Numbered from the stretch's first letter, positions 23,973 through 32,977 are shown. The stretch: 64,000 nt of DNA from a bacterium (GCA_027483535.1 JAIXUN010000002.1:2108001-2172000), one strand, 5' to 3'. The notes: generated by a model from the letters alone, not told the origin. Translations and numbers: made by a program.

Positions 23973-25225
23973 TGACGAAGCTGGTCTTAACCACTCGCGA
24001 GCAACCCGTTTTCGAGCAGACCTTTGCGGCCCAGATTGAGGACTTCCGCAAGGTCCGCCCGGAGATTGAAATTGAAGTGGTTACTCGGCCGATTGCCGAC
24101 CACTACGTCTCGATGGTCGATCAGGGAGGGGCTGGAGAGCCGGGCGTAGACCTGTTTCTCTGCTGCACGGATTGGCTCCCGACCGCGTTTGCGAAGGGGC
24201 TTATTCACTCGCTCGACGCTTGGGTAAACGCAGATCCTCCCCAAGATTGGCCGAACGGCTGGCACCCCGCCATGCAAAAGCTGGTCTTCCAAGAGGGCTC
24301 ACTCATCGCTCTCCCTTGGCACGATGGACCCCAAATGTTCATCTACCGTACCGACCTGTTCGAGAGTCCTTCAGAGAAAGAACGGTTCCTCGCCGAGTAC
24401 GGTCGACCCTTGACGCTACCCAAGACATGGTCCGAGTTTTTGGAAGTTACGAAGTTTTTCAATCGACCCGAAACCGGTCTTTACGGGTGCGTTTTGGCGG
24501 GATACACCGACCACCACAACAACGTTTACGACTTTCTGATCCACCTTTGGAGTCGGGGCGGCGAGCTTCTGGACACCGAAGATCGCCCCGTTTTTGATTC
24601 GCCTGTCGCCGTAGAAGCACTCACTTGGTTGCGCGACCTCTATCACGTGCATCAGGTGATGGACCCAGTTTGCCTAACGCTTGGCAGCGTGGAATCGGGG
24701 AATCTGTTCGCTCAAGGCAACGCGGCGATGATGTGGAACTGGTGCGGATTCGCCGCCTACTGCGAGCTTCCCGAGCACAGCAAGGTGGTGGGCAAGATCG
24801 GCACCGCGATGCTCCCGGGTGGAGACAACTCGGCTGGCAAGCCGGTTTCGCTGAACATCTACTGGGGACTGACCATCGCCAAAGGTTGCAAAGACACCGA
24901 AGCCGCCTACGCTTTTCTGAAGCACATCGCCCAGCCTCAGTGCGACAAAATGACCTCCATGATCGGCGCGAACGGCACGCGTCTTTCCACCTGGAACGAC
25001 CCCGAAGTTCGAGCCAAGTACCCCTACTACAACATCATTGAAGAGGTGCACGGCAGCACCCTCACCCTGCCCGCGATCCCCGAATACGGCGAAATCAACG
25101 ACGCGATCTCTGCCGCCGTTCACCGAGTGATTCACGAGGGAGCCGACGTGCAAAACTCGCTGACTCAGGGGTGCCAAGAGGCGGCGGAAGTTCTTCGTCG
25201 CTCAGGACGCTTGGCAGGAGAGTAA
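23969..25225 (+). CDS. Solute-binding-protein-like (SBP family 1) protein without signal peptide
   Basis: The 418-residue protein has the family 1 extracellular sugar-binding fold (LIALPWHDGPQMFIYRTDLF, WSEFLEVTKFF, LFAQGNAAMMWNWCG). Unlike real ABC-transporter binding proteins it has no signal peptide or lipobox: MMTKLVLTTREQP goes straight into the first strand, and the start (ATGA overlap with the VOC gene) cannot be moved upstream. No permease or ATPase is nearby. It may therefore be a cytoplasmic ligand-binding protein, perhaps a substrate carrier or sensor for the operon's enzymes. Confidence 0.85.
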   Translation: MMTKLVLTTREQPVFEQTFAAQIEDFRKVRPEIEIEVVTRPIADHYVSMVDQGGAGEPGVDLFLCCTDWLPTAFAKGLIHSLDAWVNADPPQDWPNGWHPAMQKLVFQEGSLIALPWHDGPQMFIYRTDLFESPSEKERFLAEYGRPLTLPKTWSEFLEVTKFFNRPETGLYGCVLAGYTDHHNNVYDFLIHLWSRGGELLDTEDRPVFDSPVAVEALTWLRDLYHVHQVMDPVCLTLGSVESGNLFAQGNAAMMWNWCGFAAYCELPEHSKVVGKIGTAMLPGGDNSAGKPVSLNIYWGLTIAKGCKDTEAAYAFLKHIAQPQCDKMTSMIGANGTRLSTWNDPEVRAKYPYYNIIEEVHGSTLTLPAIPEYGEINDAISAAVHRVIHEGADVQNSLTQGCQEAAEVLRRSGRLAGE

Positions 25226-25227
25226 CG

Positions 25228-26286
25228 ATGATCGAGGTTCGGCAACAGCCCCCCATGCCCGCTCAAAAGGTGCCGATTCTCAGCATCGGCGCAGGCGGAA
25301 TTGTTCGGAATGCGCACTATCCCGCTTATCGGAAAGCCGGGTTCGAAGTCGCCGGAATCTTCGACCTGAGTTCAGAAAACGCAACTCTCGCCCAAGAACA
25401 GTTCCCGAACGCGACCATTTACAGTTCGTTAAACGAACTACTTGATTCGGATCACGAACAAATCATCTACGATCTCGCCCTGCCTGGATCGGCGGTTGCG
25501 GACACTCTGGAAAGGCTCCCGGATGGCACCTACGTGCTGATCCAAAAACCATTAGGAGAGACGTTAGAGCAGGCGCAAACGATTCTCGAGATCGTCGAAC
25601 GAAAGTCTCTGAAGGCCGCCGTGAATTTTCAACTCCGATGGGCGCCCTACACGCTCGCTGCCAAAGACCTCATCGCTTCAGGAATCATCGGCGAGCCTCA
25701 CGAACTCCATTTCGAAGTTTGCGTGTACACCCCCTGGGCGCTGTGGACCTTCTTAGAGAAGGCGCCGCGCATGGAGATGGTCTACCACTCTATCCACTAC
25801 ATCGACCTCATTCGCCACCTGTTCGGCGAGCCGAACTCGGTGATGGCTCACTCGATCAAAGACCCCCGGTCGCCCAAGTTGGAGTCTTCCCGATCGACCA
25901 TCATCTTTGACTACGGCGATTGGAAACGCGCCTCGGTGCACACCTATCACGGTCACAACTCCGGTCCCCGGCACCAGGAGTCGTACTACCGAATCGAGGG
26001 CCCGCAAGGTGCCATCAAGGTGCAGATGGGGCTCAACATGAACTACCCCGACGGCGCAGAGGACTATTTGGAGTACCACCGAGACGGGATGAAGGATTGG
26101 GTTCGGATTCCGCTGGAAGGAAGCTGGTTCCCAGACGCGTTTGTGGGTCCGATGGCGGCGATGATGATCTGGCAAAACGGCGGCGAGGCCCCCTCTACCG
26201 AAGTTCACGACGCGTTCGAGACGATGCAGTGGGTGGATGCGGCCTACCGAGCATCCGACGCTCGGGGATTTTCCCCCTTTAACTAG
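25228..26286 (+). CDS. Gfo/Idh/MocA-family oxidoreductase
   Basis: The 352-residue protein has an N-terminal Rossmann fold (ILSIGAGGIVRNAHYPAYRKAGFEV) and the family's KP motif (VLIQKPLGET), followed by the C-terminal substrate-binding beta domain. Members oxidise or epimerise sugars and cyclitols with NAD(P). ATG at 25228 lies 2 bp behind the preceding stop; an upstream in-frame ATG at 25171 would lie within the neighbour and is unlikely. It is the sixth and last gene of the operon and supports a carbohydrate-related role for it. Confidence 0.92.
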   Translation: MIEVRQQPPMPAQKVPILSIGAGGIVRNAHYPAYRKAGFEVAGIFDLSSENATLAQEQFPNATIYSSLNELLDSDHEQIIYDLALPGSAVADTLERLPDGTYVLIQKPLGETLEQAQTILEIVERKSLKAAVNFQLRWAPYTLAAKDLIASGIIGEPHELHFEVCVYTPWALWTFLEKAPRMEMVYHSIHYIDLIRHLFGEPNSVMAHSIKDPRSPKLESSRSTIIFDYGDWKRASVHTYHGHNSGPRHQESYYRIEGPQGAIKVQMGLNMNYPDGAEDYLEYHRDGMKDWVRIPLEGSWFPDAFVGPMAAMMIWQNGGEAPSTEVHDAFETMQWVDAAYRASDARGFSPFN

Positions 26287-26346
26287 ACGGCGTTTCCAAG
26301 ATTTCTTAACGTTCGGAATGCCGCTTTCCGGGATATAAAGTAATCA

Positions 26347-27057
26347 ATGACCATCCTCGCACTACTGGCAATGGCGCCGCTACCCGCAAGCAAGGTGGTT
26401 CAGGCGCTGGAAAATCATTATCAGCCTCTCTTCCAAGACATGGCTCTCACGAAGCCGACCAAGTGGAAGGTTTCTCGGGCAGGAAAGCCCGATCGAATTG
26501 TAGAGGGCCCGGCGTTAATGGGAGGCTCTCGCATGGAAGTTTGGGAGTTGGTGGAGGGCGGTCACGGCAGGATCCAGTTTCCGGTTGGCTACGCCGACCA
26601 ACGACTCGAAAAGCACGTCAAAACGCGAATGTTGGCAAAGCAAGCGCTTCAAGACTGGAGAGACAACGTCTACTTGGTCGGAAACAAAACGAACTCATTA
26701 AAGCCAGAAAGCCTTTCTGTGAGGCACGCCTCAACAACGTTCCGTCGTTATGGCAGACCACCGACGGAACTCTCCTACGAAGCGATTTTGGGTTATGCCG
26801 CAACTGCCCTTAGATCGGGCAAGAAACTCACCGCGAAAAAAGACGGGTGGACGGTTGCCGTATCGCCCATCGTCTTCAAAGACCAACGGTGCTTGACTTG
26901 CCATACAAAATCTAAAAAGGGAGATTTTGCGGGATTGATCGTCTACACGCTTCGACCCGAGCCGAGAGTAAAGGAACCAGATCTCGCCGAAATATATCGG
27001 CAACAGGGTCGAAAGCCAAAGAATGGCTCTGAAAAGGGGAACGAACCCACCCCCTAA
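26347..27057 (+). CDS. Exported monoheme protein, DUF3365/Tll0287-like
   Basis: The 236-residue protein has a short hydrophobic N-terminus that may be a signal peptide and one heme c motif, CLTCH at 182-186. The region before it (GWTVAVSPIVFKDQRCLTCH) resembles DUF3365 sensor-like heme domains, in which a second conserved segment resembles a PAS-like fold. A soluble redox or sensing role in the periplasm is inferred. The C-terminus is Lys/Gly/Glu-rich and disordered. It overlaps the convergent RraA-like gene by 4 bp. Confidence 0.7.
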   Translation: MTILALLAMAPLPASKVVQALENHYQPLFQDMALTKPTKWKVSRAGKPDRIVEGPALMGGSRMEVWELVEGGHGRIQFPVGYADQRLEKHVKTRMLAKQALQDWRDNVYLVGNKTNSLKPESLSVRHASTTFRRYGRPPTELSYEAILGYAATALRSGKKLTAKKDGWTVAVSPIVFKDQRCLTCHTKSKKGDFAGLIVYTLRPEPRVKEPDLAEIYRQQGRKPKNGSEKGNEPTP

Positions 27058-27743
27058 ACCACCGAGTCGTCCGCTTCTCGACCCAGTTGCACATACCGCT
27101 CGCGACGATTCTTTCGATCGCGGGCGTTCTCTTCGTGGGCGAACTTCGCCACCGCGCCCGCAACCTGCCGAGGCACCACGATCACTCCGTCTCCATCCGC
27201 AACAATCACGTCGCCCGGTTCCACGGTCACACCCCCAACGCAGACCGTGGAATCCTTTCCGTCGTACATCAATCGACCCTGCACCATCGACTGGCTCACC
27301 ATCTCTGTCCATAACGGCACTTTCTGCATGATCACCTCGTCAGTGTCTCGAACGCCGCCCGAGGTGACGAGTCCGGTGGCACCCTTCGCTAAACACGTAA
27401 GGGTGTTCTCCGAGCCCATGAGTCCCGCGTCGACACCGCTGGCATCAATGACGATGAAATCACCCGGCTGAATGGAATCGATCCAGGGGTACGGGCAGAC
27501 ATTGCCGTAGTACCAACCCGACCATTTGAGATACTCCTCCGGGCTCAGATTCGGAATCTCGCCTCGAAAGGGCACGTACCGGCAGGTGCGAGCGATGCCC
27601 ACCGCCGTGGTGCGCCAAAGGGGACGCATCGTGGGTCGCATGGAAGTCCCCAACCGATAGCCGACCGCGTCGAGTCCGTCCCGAACATCGGCGACTCGTA
27701 AGCCAGAGAAAAGCTCCAGCAGTTCTTTATTGGTGGGTCCCAT
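27054..27743 (-). CDS. RraA-like / HMG-type aldolase family protein
   Basis: The 229-residue protein belongs to the RraA superfamily: LRVADVRDGLDAVG at the N-terminus, DFIVIDASGVDAGLMGSENT, then GATGLVTSGGVRDTDE with the conserved RD pair and VEPGDVIVADGDGVIVVP. Members act as 4-hydroxy-4-methyl-2-oxoglutarate/oxaloacetate lyases or as RNase E regulators. It lies 44 bp downstream of the RNase G/E gene on the same strand, which makes the RNase-inhibitor role tempting, but sequence alone does not decide between the two. Confidence 0.85.
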   Translation of the reverse strand: MGPTNKELLELFSGLRVADVRDGLDAVGYRLGTSMRPTMRPLWRTTAVGIARTCRYVPFRGEIPNLSPEEYLKWSGWYYGNVCPYPWIDSIQPGDFIVIDASGVDAGLMGSENTLTCLAKGATGLVTSGGVRDTDEVIMQKVPLWTEMVSQSMVQGRLMYDGKDSTVCVGGVTVEPGDVIVADGDGVIVVPRQVAGAVAKFAHEENARDRKNRRERYVQLGREADDSVV

Positions 27744-27787
27744 GCGGGGTTTTTACCCGCACAAGACCCTTCCCAACGACGCGAACT

Positions 27788-29581
27788 CTAGCGAGACGCG
27801 CCGGGCATGATGAGATCGCCCACGCCGAACGATCGCCGTACATCGTGCAGAACCACCTTCGATCGTGATCCGACGACATCGTGACCCTGGAGCAGTTCGA
27901 TGAAGAAGCCGTCGTCGGTCCAACCAAGAACCCGATTCACGTTCTCGAAGGCAGACCGTCGGACGTTAACTTCCACCACCTGCGCTCGGCGCAGATTCAA
28001 GAACTCGCGATCGAACCGTTCCACCGTTCCGGCCGTGATCTCGTAATCTTCGTAATCGAAGTCGAAGTTGGCTCGAATGTAGATGCCGCGCCGAATCTCG
28101 TGCTCCAGATCCTCCACCGATTCTCCATCCAGACCGATAAGCGCTTCCACCACGCTTGGGTGCGCTTCGATCCAGAACGCGTTGCCCGGATCGGCCATTC
28201 GTCGGCGAAGGTCGCGTTCGATCCAGAGCGAAACCGTCTCTTTGCTCATGATTCGGCCCACGCCAAGGCACATGGGACAAACCTCGGTGATCTCTTGCGT
28301 CACCGATTCTCCGGTGCGCTTTCGAGTCAACTCGATGAGGCCCAACGAAGAAATCTTTCCGACCCTCGTGCGGGCTCTATCTCTGCCAAGACCGTTGGAG
28401 AAGTAATCGAGCAACTTCTTCTTGCCCTCCGAATCCTCCATGTCGATGAAGTCGCAAACGATGATGCCGCCCATGTCTCGAAGTCGCAATTGCCGCAGAA
28501 TCTCGTCGGCGGCTTCCATGTTGGTCTTCAGAATGGTGTCCGAAAGTCCGGTGGAGCCGATGTGCTTGCCCGTGTTGACGTCGATGGCGGTGAGCGCTTC
28601 CATCTCGTCGATCACCAAGTAACCGCCCGATTTCAGCGGCACCTTGTGCTGCATGATTCGCTCGAGTTCCTTCTCAATGCCGTACGCATCGAAAATCGGA
28701 ATCTCGCGGTCGTACAGCGAGATCTTGTCTCGCATTTGAGGAGCCACCATGCGGGCGATGAGGTGTACTTTCTCGAACTCGTCCGGATCGTCGATGACCA
28801 TTCGGCTGATGTCGTCGCCAAAAATGTCTCGAACGGTTCGGAACAAGAGCGTTTGGTCGCGGTGAACGCATGCCGGGGCGCGCAGCTTCTGAGACTGCGA
28901 GGTCACCTGCTCCCATAGGTACTTCAGGTAAGCCACGTCTCCACGAAGCTCAGACTCGGTGCGGGTTTCGCACTCGGTTCGCATGATCAGACCAAAGCCA
29001 GCCGGAACGATCTTTTCGCCGATCCGCTTCAGCCGATCGCGCTCGGTGCGGCTATCGATCTTTCGGCTAACGCCAACGCTGCTGGATTCCGGCATGAGCA
29101 CCACGTATCGACCCGGAAGGGTGATTCGGGTGGAAACTCGGGCGCCCTTGGTGCCCCGGGGACCTTTGGTGACCTGCACCATGATCTGTTGACCCGGCTT
29201 GAGTAGGTCTTTGATCTTGCGGCGTCGCATCTCGCTCTTTCGAACAGAGGCGGGCGAATTGTCGCTCGGCTCATCCGGCCAAAGGTCAGCGATGCTCAGG
29301 TAGGCGTTGCGTTCCAGACCGATGTCTACAAACGCCGCGTCCATGCCGGGCAGAACGTTTTGAACGATGCCCTTGAAAATAGAGCCGACAACTCGCTCTT
29401 CCCGCTCGACGCGGTACTCCATGAGCTTGCCGTTCTCCAAAAGCGCAATTCGCGTTTCTCGGCTGGAGACGTTCACAATCAACTCGCTCAACAGGTTGTT
29501 CGAGTTCGATACGGATTTAGGTTTTGATACGGTGGTTCTTGGTCGCCGGGTAACTCGCGGCGTTTTCGACTTTACAGCCAT
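27788..29581 (-). CDS. rng: Ribonuclease G/E
   Basis: The 597-residue endoribonuclease processes rRNA and turns over mRNA. It has the S1 RNA-binding domain (residues 55-140), the 5'-sensor and RNase-H-like region, the catalytic metal site (MEALTAIDVNTGKHIG; a second Asp in IVCDFIDMED) and the zinc-link CPMCLGVG. It lacks the long C-terminal scaffold of gamma-proteobacterial RNase E. A basic N-terminal tail (KTPRVTRRPRTTVSKPKS) precedes the S1 domain. The next gene on this strand is the RraA-like protein. The 229 bp between its start and fmdB hold no other gene I can support. Confidence 0.95.
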   Translation of the reverse strand: MAVKSKTPRVTRRPRTTVSKPKSVSNSNNLLSELIVNVSSRETRIALLENGKLMEYRVEREERVVGSIFKGIVQNVLPGMDAAFVDIGLERNAYLSIADLWPDEPSDNSPASVRKSEMRRRKIKDLLKPGQQIMVQVTKGPRGTKGARVSTRITLPGRYVVLMPESSSVGVSRKIDSRTERDRLKRIGEKIVPAGFGLIMRTECETRTESELRGDVAYLKYLWEQVTSQSQKLRAPACVHRDQTLLFRTVRDIFGDDISRMVIDDPDEFEKVHLIARMVAPQMRDKISLYDREIPIFDAYGIEKELERIMQHKVPLKSGGYLVIDEMEALTAIDVNTGKHIGSTGLSDTILKTNMEAADEILRQLRLRDMGGIIVCDFIDMEDSEGKKKLLDYFSNGLGRDRARTRVGKISSLGLIELTRKRTGESVTQEITEVCPMCLGVGRIMSKETVSLWIERDLRRRMADPGNAFWIEAHPSVVEALIGLDGESVEDLEHEIRRGIYIRANFDFDYEDYEITAGTVERFDREFLNLRRAQVVEVNVRRSAFENVNRVLGWTDDGFFIELLQGHDVVGSRSKVVLHDVRRSFGVGDLIMPGASR

Positions 29582-29810
29582 TCGGTTTTTCTCTCTTGCT
29601 GATCTGTCCCAAAAGCGGGAGGCAAGTCAGTCTTTAAAGTTGTGTTTCGCGCTCGACGACTCCGGTATCGAGTCGGTGCTGCGGTTGGGTGGTTGGTCTG
29701 TGCTCTGGTCTCGTGATTTCGTGGGACAAGACTCTCGGCAGAATGACGAGGACGGAATCCCTCCGTCGGTAACTCAGATATTCTACCGGAAGAGACGATT
29801 CAACGCGACC

Positions 29811-30140
29811 ATGCCTGTTTTTGAGTTCCGTTGCTTAACCTGTCACGCCAAGTTCTCGACCCTGGTCGGGATGACTCAAGACGCTTCCTCGGCGGTCGAG
29901 TGTCCTAAATGCAAAGGCGTTGAGACCCAAAAACTGGTCAGCCGTTTTCAGCGCGGACGGTCGGAAGATGATCGTTTGGATGAGATGGCGGATCGTTTGG
30001 AGTTGTATGGCGATCCCGACTCGCCCACGGAAATGCGTCGAATGGTAAAGGAACTCGGAAAGGCAACGGACAACGACGTGAGTGCGGATATGGAGTCGCT
30101 GTTTGAGTCCGATATGGAATCGGACATCGAGTCGGAGTGA
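29811..30140 (+). CDS. FmdB-family zinc-ribbon protein
   Basis: The 109-residue protein opens with the FmdB zinc ribbon (MPVFEFRCLTCHAKFSTLV, C8/C11 and C31/C34), a putative regulator fold of unknown target. The rest is charged, with a striking acidic C-terminus of repeated DMES/ESD units. ATG at 29811 is the family start; a longer frame reaching to 29367 runs through the divergent rng promoter and looks non-coding. It borders the AT-rich accessory insert that begins about 30150. Confidence 0.85.
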   Translation: MPVFEFRCLTCHAKFSTLVGMTQDASSAVECPKCKGVETQKLVSRFQRGRSEDDRLDEMADRLELYGDPDSPTEMRRMVKELGKATDNDVSADMESLFESDMESDIESE

Positions 30141-30207
30141 CAATTTCCTCGTTGGGTCTCAATGGAACAAGTTTTTAAACACTTTTTCACTTCAATCGGA
30201 TCTTTTC

Positions 30208-30564
30208 GTGCTAGCATACACACAGGGCGTTTTGTACTCAACGTTTCTCGGTAATATTGCAATTTTCACAAGCACCGTAAAGGTGCTTGCACAAGGACCA
30301 ATCTCACCAGCCCCAGTACTCCCATCCTGCTGCGCTGGCTGTATTAATTACGAGTTGCATGATAGAAATACATACGTGAAAGACGAAACTTGTCCAATGG
30401 AAAGATACACGTACGGAGACCGCAGAACGACCTACAAGTGTATACGGGCGGCTTGCCCAAATGACAAGCACTACTGGCGGACCGTGGTAACCGGCACTCA
30501 CGAGTGTACAAGTGATAAGGTGAGTGACTATGCGCGTCCAACTGGAGCAACATGTGTCCCCTAA
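30208..30564 (+). CDS. Small Cys-rich secreted-looking protein
   Basis: The frame encodes about 118 residues from GTG 30208, or 110 from TTG 30232 (AGGGCG upstream). The N-terminal 28 residues are hydrophobic like a signal peptide. The mature part has eight cysteines (SCCAGC, TCPM, YKC, AAC, HEC, ATC), suggesting four disulfides in an exported mini-domain. I know no such family. It overlaps the pseudopilin gene by 13 bp, so they are co-translated. The region is AT-richer than its flanks. Confidence 0.5.
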   Translation: MLAYTQGVLYSTFLGNIAIFTSTVKVLAQGPISPAPVLPSCCAGCINYELHDRNTYVKDETCPMERYTYGDRRTTYKCIRAACPNDKHYWRTVVTGTHECTSDKVSDYARPTGATCVP

Positions 30565-31220
30565 CTTCGCGCAATCGAGGCGCTAGCTTAGTAGAAGTTT
30601 TGGTCGTGATAACGATTATTGGGATCGTAAGCGCGATTGCGTTCAGTGCCCTCAACACCGCGAAGAGGACGGCTCAAAGCTCGTCTCATATGAGTGCCCT
30701 ACGTCAACTCAGTATGGCAGTAGTTCTTTACGGAGAAGATCACGCTGTAGAAGGCTCTCGTTTGAAATTCTTGGCAAGCGCCGAGACTCTCTCAAAAAAC
30801 GCGGCACTCAGCAAGTCTGGAATTTTTGCATTTGTAGGTGACAAGTACTCACAAGGATGGGGAAACTTCACTCGGGGGTCCGTCACCTTTACAGGTGAAG
30901 TGCCTTACATCTATAGTCCGTTAGGATTTGGCGATTTCGTCACCGAAGCTTTTGTTTTGTCTTCACCGAAGCGATACGGAGGCTGCCTTGAACACCCGTT
31001 TGCCCTCTTTGCTTATCCAGCAGCCGAGGTGAAGAAGTTTGGTGAGATGTACGACGTGAGCAAGCCTGCAAGCTCACGGCCGATCCTTAGAGCAAGCGCT
31101 GATGGTTCGGTAAGCCGAAACTACGTTCAGAAGACGACCGAACCTGGCGCGCATCCATTCGAAGTTTTCGGCGATTTGAATGGAGAGTGCGCAAAGGTTC
31201 GAGACATAGGACCAATATAA
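30552..31220 (+). CDS. Type IV pilin / pseudopilin-like protein, copy 1
   Basis: The 222-residue protein has a prepilin leader: basic MCPLTSRNRG, cleavage after G10, then ASLVEVLVVITIIGIVSAIA with Glu at +5. The globular part contains GDKYSQGWGNFTRG, then IYSPLGFGDF, and near the end ILRASADGSVSR, all shared with the protein at 31874. Prepilin peptidase would process it for assembly in the envelope; no secretin, ATPase or peptidase gene is here. GGAG lies before the ATG. Its stop overlaps the next start by 1 bp (TAATG). Confidence 0.85.
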   Translation: MCPLTSRNRGASLVEVLVVITIIGIVSAIAFSALNTAKRTAQSSSHMSALRQLSMAVVLYGEDHAVEGSRLKFLASAETLSKNAALSKSGIFAFVGDKYSQGWGNFTRGSVTFTGEVPYIYSPLGFGDFVTEAFVLSSPKRYGGCLEHPFALFAYPAAEVKKFGEMYDVSKPASSRPILRASADGSVSRNYVQKTTEPGAHPFEVFGDLNGECAKVRDIGPI

Positions 31221-31654
31221 TGTTCAATTCAATAAGTCTTAAAGAGCTAGGTCTTTTCGTTTTGGGCGCTTTACTCGCGCTCGTCTGCTATCAACAAATC
31301 ACGATGCCCGGGGCAAACTTAGCCACTTGGATGGCAGCCCTGCTGAATATCTCCGTTTCGATAGTTATAGCCTTTCTCGTAGGGCGGAAAGCCAGTCGCC
31401 TAAGTCTAGTTGTCTTTACAGCGACGTTCTTCCTAGTAGAAGCCATCGGCTACATACCGGCAATGGCCAGGTCTAACAATTTTAGATGGACCGTGGGTTT
31501 GACAATAACCTTAACTGCTGAGATTCTCATTTCACTTTTCGGAATGGGTTCAGTAGTGCTCTATCGAGTCTTAAAGGAGAGAAAGCCCAGCGGACCCAAG
31601 AATCCGACAAAAGTCACAACTGGAAGCAATTTCAAGAAGATTCACAGGCTTTAG
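31220..31654 (+). CDS. Four-helix membrane protein, cassette copy 1
   Basis: The 144-residue protein has four hydrophobic segments (about 8-26, 36-54, 61-80, 93-118) and a basic C-terminal tail. It shares a pattern with the protein at 32546: ATWMAALLNISVS versus ATWLTAFLNLTIS, then F-A-T-F-V-GYxPA, and T-T-AE-L-S-G. ATG at 31220 overlaps the pseudopilin stop. The pairing with a pseudopilin in both copies suggests a functional partner, for example a membrane anchor. Family unknown. Confidence 0.7.
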   Translation: MFNSISLKELGLFVLGALLALVCYQQITMPGANLATWMAALLNISVSIVIAFLVGRKASRLSLVVFTATFFLVEAIGYIPAMARSNNFRWTVGLTITLTAEILISLFGMGSVVLYRVLKERKPSGPKNPTKVTTGSNFKKIHRL

Positions 31655-31679
31655 GAGACGCTGAGTGATCACAGAACGA

Positions 31680-31744
31680 GTGTATAGTTTTTAGTGCCAA
31701 GAAGATCGAACAAGCCACTAGAAAAACTGAACGTGGTGTCTTAA
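31680..31744 (+). pseudogene. Remnant of the thymidine kinase 5' end (left repeat)
   Basis: This stretch repeats the upstream region and first 15 codons of tdk at 33002-33063, with about 52 of 62 aligned positions identical by my count. From GTG 31694 it reads VPRRSNKPLEKLNVVS then TAA, against VRKRSNKPLGKLTVVC in tdk. It is a truncated copy, and together with the intact tdk start it brackets the second pseudopilin cassette like the ends of an inserted element. Confidence 0.75.
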
Positions 31745-31873
31745 TGAATCCCTATGTTTCAAAGACGACTCGAACCTCGACCAATTGACCAATGTGCGAT
31801 GGCAAACGAGCCAGGTCAAGAAATGCCTTTCCAACATCACGCAGTTGGTCTTCCAAGGCATTCCGTCAAAGTT

Positions 31874-32521
31874 ATGGCGCACCGAGCGTTCACGCTCATT
31901 GAAGTGATAACGGTTACGGCCATTGTTGGTATCGTTGCCGGAATTCTTGCTATCGCCCTCATCCAAGCAAGGGATAGGGCGGCTTCAACTTCACATGTGT
32001 CAGCCATGCGGCAAATGGTCACTGCGACCATTCTTTACGGAGAGGCAAACAATTTTCCCCAAGATTATTTAAAGTTTGCCTCCTCTGGAGAATTACTCGC
32101 ACTCAACAAACAACTGCTGTCATCAAATCTGCTTGCTTTTCGCCAAGATCAAACGCCCGATGGGTGGGGCAACGGTGTTCGAGAAGAGCACACATACACC
32201 GGACGTCTCCCTTTTACCTACAGTCCATTTGGCTTAGGGGACCTTACGACGATCGAATTTGTGCGTTCTAATCATCGATACTCAAAATGCATCCAGACTG
32301 ATCTCGCGCTGTTCATATTCCCGACAAATACCAGTAAGAGCTGGTTCAAGATTCTCGACCCGAAGAGCCCCCCATCGGTTAGAACCATACTTCGTGCGCG
32401 CACAGACGGCTCGGTCGCTCGCGCTGTGATCTTCGGAAGAGCACGGACGTTCATACACCCTTACGAGGCGTTTGGGACGTTGGATGACGACTGTTCCGCG
32501 ATACTAAGTGTCGATGAATAG
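31874..32521 (+). CDS. Type IV pilin / pseudopilin-like protein, copy 2
   Basis: The 215-residue protein from ATG 31874 has MAHRA, then FTLIEVITVTAIVGIVAGI with Glu at +5; the residue before the cleavage site is Ala instead of the usual Gly. The body parallels the copy at 30552 (TPDGWGNGVREE, TYSPFGLGDL, TILRARTDGSVARA). An in-frame ATG at 31754 would give a 40-residue longer leader, which is unlikely. It is followed after 24 bp by the second membrane protein. Confidence 0.82.
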   Translation: MAHRAFTLIEVITVTAIVGIVAGILAIALIQARDRAASTSHVSAMRQMVTATILYGEANNFPQDYLKFASSGELLALNKQLLSSNLLAFRQDQTPDGWGNGVREEHTYTGRLPFTYSPFGLGDLTTIEFVRSNHRYSKCIQTDLALFIFPTNTSKSWFKILDPKSPPSVRTILRARTDGSVARAVIFGRARTFIHPYEAFGTLDDDCSAILSVDE

Positions 32522-32545
32522 AGCAAAAACAAAGCCACTGGAAAT

Positions 32546-32977
32546 ATGATGCAAAAACTAACACCGACAGAGATAGCCGCCTTTGCAGTATCCGTTTTGC
32601 TGGCGACTGTTATCCACTATCGATTGGTATACATGGGCGATACAGCAACTTGGCTGACTGCTTTCCTAAACTTAACCATTTCCACTTTTGTTGCTACGAT
32701 CGTCGCGTACCGCCTGCCAAAGCACGGGCTCACTCTGTTTTCAGCAACCTTTCTTTTCGTTCAACTGTGCGGATATGTTCCAGCGATTCTTTCCTCGAAG
32801 AGCTCATCTTGGATAGGCGGACTTGTACTCACGTTCACGGCGGAGCTCTTAACAGCGTTGTCTGGAACAGTTGCAGTCTTGCTGATGCGATGGATTTCTG
32901 CACATCGTAGCCCATCCGGTTCCCGAAGAAAGAGAGAACCTCGAGGCGCACACGATAGAAACGTGCACGATCTCTAA
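32546..32977 (+). CDS. Four-helix membrane protein, cassette copy 2
   Basis: The 143-residue protein is a diverged paralogue of the one at 31220, with the same four membrane segments and a basic tail (SGSRRKREPRGAHDR). Conserved landmarks are ATWLTAFLNLTIS, FSATFLFVQLCGYVPA and TFTAELLTALSG. It follows the second pseudopilin, so gene order is kept in both cassettes. The function is unknown. Confidence 0.7.
   Translation: MMQKLTPTEIAAFAVSVLLATVIHYRLVYMGDTATWLTAFLNLTISTFVATIVAYRLPKHGLTLFSATFLFVQLCGYVPAILSSKSSSWIGGLVLTFTAELLTALSGTVAVLLMRWISAHRSPSGSRRKREPRGAHDRNVHDL

Noticed and set aside
27881-28918. Plus-strand 345-codon frame over rng
   Set aside because: It is antisense to the conserved RNase G/E core; long open antisense frames are common in GC-rich genes.
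29367-29810. Long N-terminal extension of the FmdB frame
   Set aside because: It overlaps the start of rng on the other strand and its residues look random; the family starts at Met 29811.
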